64,000 nt of DNA. Origin: Elmis aenea (taxonomy: Eukaryota > Arthropoda > Insecta > Coleoptera > Elmidae). Every line of letters starts with the position of its first letter. Position 1 is the first letter of the stretch. Location: NCBI GenBank assembly GCA_947652605.1, contig OX393577.1:50877494-50941493 (forward strand), written 5' to 3'. The position numbers and the translations under genes were made by a program. Positions 12,697 to 26,000 of the stretch are shown in pieces. A model generated the notes under the pieces. It ran no database searches and was not told the origin of the DNA. It saw only the letters and a list, made by a program, of their open reading frames with translations.

Positions 12697-13108
12697 TTAA
12701 CCCTTAACCCCTTTAAATTTGGGCATTTTTACCGCTTTTGCATCGTTGACCTTGTTCTACGAACTGGGTTCGAGCGATTTTATCGCGTTTGTGCCGTGCT
12801 GTACGATTTGAGGCCTTGTACACGCGAAAGCGGATAACTTCAGTTGATCGCGCGTTAGAGCCGGTTTTATGCACGCCACAGTATCAAAGCGGCGTAGGCA
12901 CATTTTTTTTTAACGTGCATTCTGTGTTGAAGCTATAAGTTGGAAAAAGACAAAAATTAGATTGGTCTTTGTCACCGACGCCAAAAGTCTTCTTTTTTCT
13001 TGACCCAAAAACTTATCCAGGTTGATTTGGGTAAGTTGGGTTCGCGCGGTTTTTGCGTGTGATTTTTGTAACAAAAAATTTAATTTTTTGAGGAGTTGAT
13101 AGAGAACA
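12697..13108 (+). repeat. piggyBac-like MITE, copy 1 (interrupted)
   Basis: About 400 bases are homologous to 43769-44324 (shared blocks GACCTTGTTCTA, GGTTCGAGCG, GCGGATAACTTCA, TTTGTCACCGACGCC). The left end begins TTAACCC twice. The copy is interrupted by the hAT-type element at 13117-15983, after which GTTGTATTTTTCAACTC continues as in the uninterrupted copy at about 44209. Confidence 0.75.
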
Positions 13109-14335
13109 GCCTAATTCAGAGGTTCCCAATCTTTTTAAGATATTGTACCGGTTTGTAGTACGACAATATGGTGGCGTACCAGTAAGTAAATATTTTTGGA
13201 AAAACGGACCCAAAAAAAATATTCTTGAATTCTCAAGTGATGACTTTTTTTGTCGCTTGTCTCTCTCAAATATTTTGTCGAGCAAAAAAAAAGACTAATC
13301 CTACAATAAAACTTTCCTAAATTCCCAACTGATGACCTTTTTTTTAGGTAAATATTTTGGAAACAGAATGCAATGCTATATGTAAAATTGTAATAAAAAC
13401 AATTTAATTCGTAAATACTTTTATTACACTAAATATAAATGCATGTGTATCATATACAGGGTGTTTCTTAAATATTGCGAAAAAATTCAGATGGTGATTC
13501 CTCATAGAAAATTAAGGGGGGTCTTTCATATAATTTTCTTCCCTTAGCTGTCTCCTTTTTGAGTTAAATAAAGGATGGTGCTTTATTTTATATCTCAAAT
13601 TTGGATAAATGTAGAAGAATGATATTTGGTGGATGTTTTATACTTAGCAAAAGGTTTCCCATAGTAATATTTTCGATCATCTGCCACCTTCACAGGGGGC
13701 TGAAAAGTGCGACCCCTGTTGGTTTTTTTATCAGAACTTTTTGGTAGCTAGTCAAAATTTTGCCATTTTTTTTTTTTAAATTGATTTATTTAGAAACTTT
13801 TATTTGTTCTTTAGTTGTTCTCGTAAAACCTACTGTTTTTGAGTAAAAAATAAAACAAACTATGGCAATGGCAACCAACAAAATGAGTCGTTTTATCTTG
13901 AAATATTTGATGGATCATGTTGACTTGTTTTATTTTTTACTTAAAAACAGTAGGTTTTACGAGAACAACTAAAGAACCAAAAAAGTTTGTAGATAAATAA
14001 ATCTTCCAAAAAAAAAGTTTTAAATTGCAAAAGTTCAACCCAGCAAAAAGTTCTGGGAAAAAAAACAACAGGGGTCGCACTTTTCAGTCCCCTGTGAAGG
14101 TGGGAGATGATTGAAAATATTACTATGGGAAACCTTTTACTAACAAGGGAAGTACTCCGATAGTGACTCGCCGATTTTTATACAAATTTACTGAAACAAG
14201 TAACACATAAAATAATATATTTCTGCAATTTCAAAAGTTGCTTACGGGTACCGGAACCAGGAAAAAAATCGATTTGAAAATGGTTTTTTAGCGTAAATTC
14301 CTATGTATACCAACATAATTCACAAATTAGTCAGT

Positions 14336-14402
14336 AAGCCGGTAGCGCAAGCGGTAGAGTACTTGACTTGCGACAAGCCTTCCCAGGATCGATTCCCGAC
14401 GA
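14336..14402 (+). other. tRNA-like block (left arm)
   Basis: It reads TAGCGCAAGCGGTAGAG, like a pol III A box and D arm, then an anticodon-like stem CTTG..CAAG, then GGATCGATTCC, like a B box and T arm. The anticodon loop comes out as 8 rather than 7 bases and there is no pairing acceptor stem, so it is not a functional tRNA gene. The inverse copy lies at 15136-15207. Confidence 0.6.
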
Positions 14403-15135
14403 AGACATTTAATTTTTTTTTGTTTGGTTATTTATACCGCTTAAATTTCATTTAACAATTTTTTACTACTACTAGAGAAGTGAAATCCTCTTCATCTCCC
14501 ATCAATAGCGATTGAAGATAATTAAATATATTGTCGGCTATATCTCTTTCCTTTTTGGTTATTTCACTTTGGTTGTAGGGAAAACAATTCTTTATTTTCT
14601 CGGTAAATAGTTTCATTATATTTATCACGTTTGCCATGTTAATATTATAACTAAACACAAGATACACTTTGGGTTGTTGCACACGAACTGCAAATATTCT
14701 AAAACTGTATCAGCCCTTATGACTATTCCTTAATATACCCCCCGAACGGTATTAACATGTTTTCGAACCCTGGATTATATTGGATACAAGTAATACAACC
14801 TAATTTAATTTTCCAAGAATTAATCCAGTCTAAATTCTGGAATTTGCCAAATAAACAGTTAACACTGTAATTTTGTAGTTATAAATATGTATTATGAGAC
14901 AAGTACGAAAGGTTGTTCTTATATTTTTCGCTTGAAGAAATTAATAATATTGACCTACAAGTTTCAAATATGTTGATTTATTTAATAATTTGTATATATT
15001 TTTGACAAATGAAATATTTTATTTTACTTATTCATTACTTTAATTTAATTTCTGATTTATCGTAAAAAATTGTTAAATGAAATTTAAGCGGTAAGTATTT
15101 ATAAACAACCAAACAAACAAAAAATTAATATCTTG

Positions 15136-15207
15136 GTCGGGAATCGATCCTGGGATAGCTTGTTGCAAGTCAAGTACTCTACCGCTTGCGCTACCGGCTT
15201 ACTGACT
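15136..15207 (-). other. tRNA-like block (right arm)
   Basis: This is the inverted partner of 14336-14402 and differs at a few bases (TTGCAACAAGC for TTGCGACAAGC). The A-box-like and B-box-like motifs are kept in both arms. Confidence 0.6.
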
Positions 15208-15991
15208 AAATTGTGAATTATATTGGTATACATACGAATTTACGCTAAAAAAACCATTTTCAAATCGATTTTTTTCCTGGTTCCAGTACGCGTAAGCAAC
15301 TTTTGAAATTGCAGAAATATATTATTTTATGTGTTACTTGTTTCTGCAAATTTGTATAAAAATCGGCGAGTCACTATCGGAGTACTTCCCTTGTAAGTAT
15401 AAAACATCTACCAAATATCATTCTTCTACATTTATCCAAATTTGAGAAATAAAATAAAAACCTAATTTTACGCTCCTCTTTATGGGAGTGTAACTTCGAA
15501 AAGAGACATCTAAGAAAAAAAAATTATAAGAAAGACCCTCCCTAATTTTCAATAAGGAATCACCGCCTGAATTTTTTTGCAGTATTTAAGAAACACCCTG
15601 CATAGATATAATAATAATTCTAATTATTGTAATTAATGTGAGGGTTGCGCCTGTTTACTTTTTATCAGTGTAAAAATATCTAGTTTAATTTTGATCAGTT
15701 TAAGGCGAACATCAGACTCAAAATTAAGCAATGATTGGTTATTTTATTTTCGGTCTGAAATTAGAGGACATCAATCATTTTCGATCACCCGATAATTATT
15801 TTAAATGTACATATGTGTCTACAAATCCTTCACTATCTTCTTCTTTTTCTACATGCATGTGATATCATCACATAACATAGATGCTGTATAAAAAAAATCA
15901 TTATTTCATTTGCTTATCACGTACCGGTAGCTTGACATTCGCGTACCGGGACCGGTACGCGTACCACAGATTGGGAACGCCTGGCCTAATT

Positions 15992-17004
15992 GTTGTATTT
16001 TTCAACTCTTAAAAACTAAAAAATTGGAATTTGACCGTCAAAATTTAAATCTAGCCTTATTTTGAAATTCTAAATAAGTTTTTCTCATAAAATTTTTTTG
16101 TGTCTCTTAAAATAAGGGCACTTTACTCTTGAGAATATTTCAAAAATCGTTAAAATCTAGTGTCCTTTTTATTGACTTTTTTTCATTGTAAAATTAGTTT
16201 TAGACCATGCACCAACTTTTATTAGGAATAAAATTTTCTGAGAAATCAAAAATAAAATGTTTTCCCATTTGTTGCAGACTTTTTGAATAAAGCTGTAGAT
16301 TATATCTTTGAGCCACCTGCACCTGTAAATTTTCCGAAAATCTTACCACACATCTATATGACATTTATTTTTACCGAATTTTCAGATTCCCTTCATTAAT
16401 TAATATTAAAACATCATTTGTTTAATAGATTTTAACTTGACTTAAAACAAAATCCAGCCCTGTGGAATAATTTTAAAAACAATGGATATCAGGTCTATGG
16501 TAAAAACAAAAAAATAAGTTTTGGACTACTTTATTATTGATTATATAAACAATATATAAACCTGTAAGGGCACCAATTAGAATTAATTTATAATAAAAAA
16601 CAATTAAATACAATTTATTATAGCACAATAAATGATTCCTATGCTTTAAACGAAAATAACCTGCTGTTGAACACAATACAAATATTGGTATTGAGAAATT
16701 TAAACTGCTAATTTAAAATTTATTAAAATGTTGAATTATCGATTATAAAACAGGATTAGTCGTACATCTAATACCGAATCAACAAAACATTAAATTACAC
16801 AAAATAATTTTGGGGATTTGTTGTAATAAACAGAATTTTAAATTCGTATCCCATAGATACACCAACATTTGGCAGAAAAAAACCATTGAATGTATATCAT
16901 AATAAAAATATAAATCTGCTGTTTAAATAAACACACGTGGAATCTTATGGGTAAATTTTTTAGATAGAGCATTGTAAAATTTACATAACCTATCACCTTC
17001 TTTG
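15992..17004. other. 3' flank of Sec24, no separate gene
   Basis: The first bases continue the interrupted MITE (GTTGTATTTTTCAACTC). The rest is AT-rich and probably includes the Sec24 3' untranslated region on the minus strand. AATAAA on the minus strand (TTTATT as given) occurs at about 16529 and 16613; which of these, if any, is used cannot be told. Confidence 0.45.
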
Positions 17005-20000
17005 CTAACTAAGTATAGTCCGAATTTCTTTGTGCATGTGGCATAAGAAATCAACGTAACTTGGTGATCCATCGTTCCCACGATCTTCCACTAAGAAATG
17101 CTTGAATACTGGTTCTAGTTTCTCCCTTTGACGCACCAAAGTTAGCTGCAAAAACCAATAAAATATTAGAAACCAGGAAAGGAACTAGTAACTAGTAACA
17201 AATTCTTTTGCTATCAATATATTAGGAGGATTAAAATGTGATGCAAAAACTAATTGATAAACAATAAATAAAAACGTATACAGGGTGTTCCAAGTTCGAG
17301 GTTCTACAAGAAGTGTTGCTTATCTTCAGAGCTATAAAGTCCGTTAAATTGTGGCAAAGTTGCGTAATTTGTGCTGAATTAAAATCTGAAGTTACTAAAC
17401 AAATTTTTTTACCATAACGATATAGTCAACTAAAAAGATTAAAATTCGGAGTGCTCTAATAAATTTCAGATGCACTAGTTTTTGTTGAATACAATAAACT
17501 TTTTTCTTTTAAATTTTTAATTGTATGACAAAGTAATGACCTATTAATAATATAAAAGTATCTGAATTCGTGACTTATACATCAGTTGAATTGGTAGATT
17601 TGTAGCCGATAGGTTAGCCATAATTTATTTAAACAGTGTATTATTTTTTTGTGGATTTTAAGAAATTTTAAATGCAAATTTTATGGTAAATACTGTAAAT
17701 ACAATTTAAAACAAAACGAAATCAATAAAAGAAATTATGTTAACAGTTTCTATGGTGAAAACATATGTAAAACATGGAATTATTGCATAATTTAATTGTT
17801 GACCTATTATAATTATATACGGTGTTTCTTAAGTATTGCAAAAAAATTCGGGATTGTAGATGAAAAAAGTCCAGAAGTTATTAAATTTAGACTCATAAAA
17901 ATTGTATACAGGGTGTTTCTTAAGTATTGCAAAAAATTCAAGAAGTGATTCTTTATCGAAAATTAAGGGGGTCTTTCATATAAAATTTTTTCCTTAGAAG
18001 TCTCCTTTTCGAGTTACACACCCCTAAAGGGGAGCGATAAAATTAGGTTTTTATTTTATTTCTCAAATGTGGATATATTTAGGAGAATGATATTTGGTAG
18101 ATGTTTTATAATTATTAAAAGGTTTCCCATAGTAATATTTTCAATTATCTCCCACCTTCACAGGGGGCTGAAAAGTGCGACCCCTGTTGTTTTTTTATTA
18201 GAACTTTTTGGTGGGTAAACATTTTGCAATTTAAAATTTTGTTTTTCAAAGCTTGATTTATTAAAAACTTTTTTTATTCCCTAACTTTTTCCGTAAAACC
18301 TAGTTTTTGAGTAAAAAATAAAATAAGTAAACAGGAACCATCAAATATTCCAATATAAAACGATTCATTTTGGTGGTTAATCATCATATTGGGTAGAATT
18401 GACGGGTGTAATTCATTTCGACGTTTACGCGGCGAACAACGCTAAAACGCCCGTCACTTCTACCCAACATGAACATAAACAAACCATTATAAACTATTAC
18501 TGCCAATTTGTTGTGAAACGTTTTTGCGCAGGTGGTGATTCAAAAAACAAAAGGTCATCGTGTCCCGATTTGATTTCATGAAAATATAATAGACCTAGTT
18601 ATGGAAAGAACTCTCATATTTGCTTATTTTCAGGTAATTTTTTAAAAATTATTATATAGACCTGTAACTTAGAAAAACAAAGTAATAAAATAATTTATCA
18701 CAAACTCACCCTCATGCATCTATGCCTTTGAGCCTTAACTTGATCTACAACAGAACGCACTGCCAAAGATAACGGGTTATCCAACTCGGGTAGTGAAAAT
18801 CGTTCAACATCAACTTGAACTGGAGATGGAACTCCGAAGACTTGTTGGCAAAATTCTGAACTAACTCCAAGTCCTATCCAAAGCAGCATATGAATACCAT
18901 TCTCTGAAAACAGAAATAATATCTTAATATGTGCCAATTCTGCTGGAAAACGGTAACATTTTATTCGCAGTTGGTAACGTTCTGCCGAATCGGTTGTCAT
19001 TTTAGTTTTAATTTCTGGGAGATTAGTGAACCGTTTACAAAAACAGTTGAGTAGCCCAAAATTTTTGTTTTAGTACCATCAAATTCTACATATAGAGGGT
19101 GATTGAAATTCGAGTTTAAGCATGGGGGTCTCGCTTATTGTAATAGCTAGAATATAGGTTTAAATTTGGCAAAGTTGCTAAATTCGATGCTTATTGATAA
19201 TCCAAAGAGCAATTGGAAATATCTCAAACGGTATCCGAGAAAATTAGGAAAAACTGGAAAATACGATTTTTGAAAATCTCCTATAACTTCTTTGGAGTAT
19301 GAAATATTTCAAGTGTGCAAAAACATTGCCCAAGCAACTTTTTAAGCCGAATCGAATGGTGGTCACAAATTTTTCCTAGATCGATTCGTTTTTGTTTTAT
19401 GACAACCAGGGATGGAAAACGTAACGTAACGATACCCGATAACGTTATAATAACGATTCAACTATAATTTTTTATACAATAACGTAACGATATTTTAATA
19501 ACGTTATATAACGTTATAATAACCGATAACGTTTCGTTAAAAGTTATCTTGTATCGTTATTCTCTATAAATTAAATTTTTATATGGCGATCTTTTTATTT
19601 TCAGAAGATATAATATTTTGTTTCTATTTTAGAAAATAAAATTAAAATAAAATATCTCAACCTTAACGTAATTTTGTAGGTACTATTTTTTAAATTTACA
19701 TTTACAGATCCCAAAAATAATTTCAGAGTTACAAATAAAACTTATTTTTATATAGCATGTTTTTAAATAATGCGTAAAAAATCGGGAGATTATTCCTTAT
19801 CGAAAATTAAGAGGGGTCTTTCACATAAATTTTTTTTCTTTAGGGTCTTCTTTCGGAGTTACACCCCCTAAAGCGTATCGGTAAAATTGGGTTTTTATTT
19901 ATTTCTCAAATTTGGATAAATGTAGGATAATGATATTCGGTAGATGTTTTATACTTATTAAAAGGTTTCCCATAGTAATATTTTCAATCATCTCCCACCT

Positions 20001-23000
20001 TCACACAGGAGGCTGAAAAGTGCGACCCCTGTTGGCGTTTTTATCAGAACTTTTTTGGGGGTTGAAATCTAGCAATTTAATTTTTTTTTTTGAAAACTTG
20101 ATTTATATAGAAGTTTTTTTTATTCTTCAACTTTTCTCGTTAACCCTAGTTTTTGAGTAAAAAATTATATGATCGAACATGAACCATCAAATATTCCAAT
20201 ATAAAACGATCCATTTTGGTGATTACCATGGTTTGATTATGTTCGTATTGGGTAGAAGTGACGGGTGTAATTTATTTTGACGTTTAAGGTCCACACACAC
20301 CGGCGCGATTTCGAAGCGGGCGCGGTGCGGTCGCGGTCACGATAATTGGTAACCATGCTTACTTACTTACGTAACCAGGTTACTAAATATCGTGACCGCG
20401 ACCGCGCCGCGCCCGCTTCGAAATCGCGCCGGTGTGAGTTGACCTTTACGCGGCGACCACTTAATTTTTTACTCATAACTGTAGGATTTACGAGAAAAAC
20501 TAAGAATAAAAAAGTTTCTAAATAAATGAAACTAACAAAAAAAAAAATTAAATTGCAAAATTTTAACTCACCAAAAAGTTTTGATTAAAAAACCAACAGG
20601 GGTTGCACTTTTCAGCCCCCTGTGAAGGTGGAAGATAATTGAAAATATTACTATGGGAAACCTTTTAATAAGTATTAAACATCTACCGAATATCATTCTC
20701 CCACATTAATCTAAATTTGAGAAATAAAATAAAAACATAATTTTACCGATCCCCTTCAGGGGGGTGTAAATCCGAAAGGAAACGTCTAAGAAAAAAAATA
20801 TATATAAAAGACCCCACTTAATTTTCGAAAAGGAATCACCTCCCGAATTTTTCCGCATTATTTAAGAAACATCCTGTATATCATAATTTATGTAACGTTA
20901 TATAACGTTAAATAACGTTATATAACGTAACGATTCATTTTTTTAGCGTTATTTATAACGTTATGTAACGAAAACAAAAAATAAATAACGTTATACAATA
21001 ACGTAACGATTTAAAACGTTATTCCATCCCTGATGACAACCAGCTTTATTTTTTCTTATGGGCACAATTTTTGCTATTTACATAATCATTTATCTTTCTG
21101 AATTTATTGAAAATACATAGTACAGTCGAACTTCCATAACTCGAACTTCTATAAGTCAAACTTTTCTATATCTCGAATTTGTTCGCAAATTTTTGCATCA
21201 AGGTCGCATTTTACATACAATTTTGTTTCTATATCTCGAATTTCTCTAAGTAAAATTTTTCTATAACTCGAAGTAAAATTTGAGATTTTTGAAGACAGTG
21301 AACTTCCTAAACTCGAATTTTTGTAATTTTGTATTGTATTGTGTATGTTATTCCTCTAATGTGCTAATTATCGCAGGTATGTACTCGTATTTATGCTCTA
21401 GACTGTATTTACTGGTAATCGCATTATATGAAATTGCACTATAGAAGAATTCTGAGAAAAATTTTAGTTGCCTTAGAAGACGACAATTAAGCAGTGTAGG
21501 GAATATTTGTGTTCAAAAGAGAATCTTACAGACGAAGTGTATCGCGACATTTTTAGAGAACTTTGTGGATAAAGAATCTTTTAATCTAAAACAATCAAAA
21601 GTCACTGACTTTAAAAAAAATAATGTTTGTTATTCATAATTTTCTTTTTCTTTTTTTGTTTATATTATGTGTGTTATATACGTATGTTTATATGTACATC
21701 CATATAAAGTTTGTTGATTTCATGTAGTCGTACGAGTATATGTATTTACTGTCAATAAATTCATATAAAAGCGTATTTTACTCATTTTGTAGTTATTTCT
21801 GTAACTCGATTTTCTATATCTCGAATTTTTTTAGTGAACTATGGTGATTCGACTTAGGGAAGTTTGACTGTATTTTACTTCTTTATTAATTGCCAAATTA
21901 AAAAAAAAGGTTTTAAACAATAACCATTATAAATCAGGTAGGCCGGTCGTTGTAGTTTATGTTGTTTCCATGACAACCGATTAACAAACTGAAAGTTTTG
22001 AAAGCCTATTACTTGTCACATTAATAAATTCGTAAAAATGAACCTTATGCCTAATTTACATTGGTATAGTAGCTAATGCAAGTAGCTAAATCAAGTAACT
22101 AAATTTAGCTACATGCACTGTGTAGACAGTTTTGTTTAGTACTTGCGCAAGTAAACAATTTAGTGACTTTTTGAGTAAAGTAAATAGAAATCATTACTAT
22201 TTACTTGAAGACGATACTTCATTTATTGTCAAATACTAAACAATTTCCTTAAATTGGCTGTAGACCACGTATATATTGTGTAAACACTCACTAAACCAAA
22301 ATTTTGACAAGTTTTTCTACTTGATTAGTGACTTGCTTTAGCTACTTGATTTAGTAACTTGCTTTAGCTACTATATCAATGTAAATTCGGCATTAATAAC
22401 GAAGAAAAACGAGATATGCTGCGAATTTTTTATTCATTGAATAGGAATTCTATATTATCAAGTCAACGATTTGCAGAAACATACCCATAATAGACAACCC
22501 TCGAGCACATATTTTTGTACGTTGGACAAAAACTTAGGGAAATATGGGGCTTTTTCCAAACCCAGAAGATAATATGGCAGAAAGGTTTTAGATGGACATT
22601 TAAAAAAAACATTTTTATTACAAACAGATCCGGAAAAAACACTATTTTTCTACGTTAAATAGAAACTTAAGTAAATTTGTTTAAAGCATATGATAAAGTA
22701 TAACAAAACTTAAAAGAACGGTATAAAAAATTCGCGTTTTTCTTCGTTATTAAAGTTCATTTTTATGAATTTATTAATGTGACAAGTAATATACTTTCAA
22801 AACTTTTAGTTTGTTGATTGGTTGTAATGGAAACAATATAAACTACAACGACCGGTCTACCTGATTTTTAATGGTTATTGTTTAAAACCCTTTTTTTTTA
22901 AATTTGGCAATTATTAAAGAAGTAAAATACCATGCGTGATACATCAATGGATTCAGAAAAATAAATGCCATTTGATTATGTAAATAGCAAAATGGCGCCA

Positions 23001-26000
23001 ATAAGAAAAAATAAAGTTGGTTGTCATAAAACAAAAACGAATCGATCTAGGAAAAATTTGTGACCACCATCCGATTCGGCTTAAAAAGTTGCTTGGGCAA
23101 TGTAGAAACACATTTAAAATATTTCAAATTCCAAAGGAGTTGGAGACGATTTTCAAAAATCGTATTTTCCAGTTTTTCCCAATTTTCTACGATACCGTTT
23201 GAGATATTTCCAATTTCTCTTTGGATTATTATTGAGCACAAAATTTAGCAACTTTGCCGAATTTAAACCTATACTCTAGTTCAGAGCTTTCCAAACTGTG
23301 TGTCGGCTGCAGTGTGAAGGTGTGTCGCGCGATATTTAAATTTTTAACTTTGTTTACTGGTTGGTTCAACAAAAGGTTTTACAGCTTTAACAAAAAAAGA
23401 ATCCAAATATCATAATTACCCATTGCTTTTTACATCGCAAAGCACTTGTCGCGCAAACCATTGGTGATGATTTAAGAAAGGTAATGGATAAAGTGTTCCA
23501 AATGGTTAATTACGTTAAACGTAGACTTCTTAAATCAAGATTATTTGCTCAAATTTGTTAAGAAATGGGGAAAAATTTAAAAAGCTCATACTACAAACAG
23601 AAGTTCGCTGGCTCTCAAAAGGTTGAGTGCTTTTCGATTTATACGAATTGACAAAATGTTGCTTAAACTTTTTGAGGAAAATCAGTAAAATTAATTCTGC
23701 GATCTAATTCAAAACAAACTATGGTGCACAAAATTGTTATATCTTGCTGACATATGTTAACACTTGAATAAAATAAACACCAGTATGTGAGCAAAAAGAG
23801 AAAATATCTTAAGAGTAGTGATAAAATGTGTGCTTTGAGAGACAAGATAGCGATTTGGAAAAAGAAATTTTGAAATGTTTTCCAAAACTGCTGACTATGA
23901 GATAAAATGTGATATCAGCTCGCCCATTACAAATTATTTAACATTGCTTGGAAAGAAAGTTCATCACTACTTCCCAAATGTTGAAATCCAAGACTATGAT
24001 TGGATCAGAAATCCTTTTTTTTTTAACTGCAACGATTAACTAGTCACTTATTGAAGAAGAAGAAGAATTAGCTGAAATAAAAAATGATCGAAGTCTGTTA
24101 ATGGTGCAAATTTTGGATTCGCGTTTTCAACAATGACAAACTTGAAGACATTGAAACGTGGAAGCTTAAAAATGCTTGATGACGAAATGCGAGTGTCTAT
24201 TTAATATTCCACCAAATATTCATCCCATCAAGCTCATACATCTCATTAAAATGGTAAAGAGTTATTGGTGTTATTCAATTTGTAACAATTTATATTCTTG
24301 TCCGTATCTCTTATAAGGGATAGTTTAACCTCTGCTTTGCTACTAGACTGAATTACTGTGTCGCGAGATTATGTTTGTCTAAAAAATGTGTCACCAACAT
24401 GAAAGTTTGGAAAGCTCTGCTCTAGCTATTATACCAAGTGAGATCCCCATGCTTTTAAACTCGAATTTCAATCACCCTGTATAGCATATTCCATTACTTT
24501 TGGACACACTGTATTTGGAACATTATTTCATTTGCTTAGCTATGAAGTATGTTACTTGCTGTTACAACGGATATCAATATTGAAAAATAACAGTAAAGAA
24601 ACTAGTTTTCGAGATTTATAAAAATTGATTTTACCTAAGATGTAGACACCATTGTCTGTCATTTTTTCTACACTGCAACGAATTGGTTCAGGTATTTCGA
24701 CAGGATTACCATCTTGCTCTGGTTGAAGATCGTGTACTGGAATAAGTCGTGGATAAAAGAATGAAACGGAACTGGGCACATCCATAATCATGAGTGCTTG
24801 CATTACAAAAGATCTATCATCCAAGGTCATATCGGATCCTGAAACAGTAAAAACGTATTCAAAAACAACCGCAACAATAAACAAACACTTTGTCTTACCA
24901 CCAGAAAACGAGTCATTCTTCAATATGCAATTGACATAAAGTGGCAACAATTTCATACATTCAGGCAATATAAGCTGTCCAGCACTACTGGGACTAGCAC
25001 AGTTCTTTCGATAATTAGCTAAAATTTGTGCCGCCCGACTAACAATAATGTCTTTAACAGCTTTGGGGTTGTTTTCTAATAATTTGAAACAGGACTGTTT
25101 TGACATGAAGTTGACCAATGTATCTAAATCACAACTACGGTACAAGTCCGCCATCTGTGAGCATGTTTTCAAAGAAAGATTGATAATTCTAAGGCGGCGC
25201 TGGCCCGAACACGACGTATACAAAAGAGCTGCTTGTATGTAGACACCTTCTTCTTCTGTTAACTTGTCATCATGTTTAATTTCTATCGCCACTCCTTTAT
25301 CGCAATCTGTGAAAACAATTAAAATTTACACATCAACTTAACACCAATGATATACAGGGTGTCCCAGATTACATATCAAGCATGGGGATCTCGCTTATTA
25401 TAAGAGATACAGGTTTGGTTGAATTAGATGAATTATTCCTTAGTATGAGAGGAGCCACAATCAAATTTTAAAAGTACTTCAGATGTTATAGCAAAAACTA
25501 TGAAAATGTCGAATTTCTTTTTTCTCACATAGCTTTTTTATTTTATTCATTACATCAATTTTATTTGTACTTTCTTGAGGTACTGTTTAACACATATCGG
25601 ACCGGCAGCAATTACCTGAAATATGTGCAAAGGACCGGTAAATTTAATGGACTTTTAGGTTAGGACCGGTGACGTAGATTAACTTTATACCTGCCATGCA
25701 TATTGGACCGGTTACGCGCGTTAATTGCGTTAAAATAATACTGTTGTCATTGTTAGTTTACGTTTGGCCTGATATACATCATATTGCCAAGTTAACGTAT
25801 TTTTTGCTGATATTCTTAGCTTAATTATTTAGATAAAATTAAAGAGGAAGATACATGGTTAGATATAGACGAATTTCCAACAGTAGAATCTTTTGCCGGC
25901 GATTGTGGAGTAAAAATTATACCAGATAATCCAAGTAGTGTGGAAAGTATACTCAATTTGTTTATCGCAGAAGATTTTTTTGATGTGTTAACATATCAGA

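Larger units (their letters stand above)
14143..15394. mobile_element. Inner foldback carrying tRNA-like sequences in both arms
   Basis: The left arm opens ACAAGGGAAGTACTCCGATA and the right arm closes TATCGGAGTACTTCCCTTGT; both arms are close to 300 bases. Each arm includes a tRNA-like block in opposite orientation (14336-14402 and 15136-15207). The central 600 bases are unique and AT-rich. This is the third layer of the nest. The ends do not match the CAGGGTG group and the superfamily is not recognised. Confidence 0.8.
13457..15600. mobile_element. Foldback element, CAGGGTGTTTCTTAAATATT family (second layer)
   Basis: It starts TA-CAGGGTGTTTCTTAAATATT and ends AGTATTTAAGAAACACCCTG. The arms are related to 6092-7458. 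It lies inside the hAT-type element and is itself split by the inner foldback at 14143-15394. The right flanking TA is not preserved (CA follows). No coding capacity. Confidence 0.85.
13117..15983. mobile_element. hAT-type non-autonomous element (outermost of a nest)
   Basis: The left end CAGAGGTTCCCAATCTTTTT and the right end AGATTGGGAACGCCTG are inverted. Both are flanked by the identical 8-base duplication GCCTAATT (13109-13116 and 15984-15991). The other copy of the target at about 44200 carries GCCTGATT only once, so it is an empty site. CA..TG ends with an 8-base duplication fit hAT. No transposase is left. GTACCGGT motifs recur near both ends. Confidence 0.85.
19407..21032. mobile_element. 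hAT-type element, CAGGGATGGAAAACG ends
   Basis: The ends CAGGGATGGAA and TTCCATCCCTG are inverted and flanked by a perfect 8-base duplication, ATGACAAC (19399-19406 and 21033-21040). Just inside both ends are arrays of ATAACGTTA-like words. No transposase is present. It contains the foldback at 19754-20876. Confidence 0.9.
19095..24479. mobile_element. Large foldback element in Sec24 intron 9 (outer layer)
   Basis: The left end GAGGGTGATTGAAATTCGAG and the right end CTCGAATTTCAATCACCCTG are inverted and TA-flanked. Within the arms, GGGGTCTCGCTTATT pairs with the inverse near 24440. The native arms are now split by four insertions: 19407-21032 (hAT), 21123-21870 (pogo-like), 22048-22394 (centre repeat) and 23282-24419 (hAT). 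A one-armed relative lies at 30607. Confidence 0.8.

Noticed and set aside
14336..14402. Functional tRNA gene
   Set aside because: No pairing acceptor stem, an 8-base anticodon loop and location in both arms of a foldback element.
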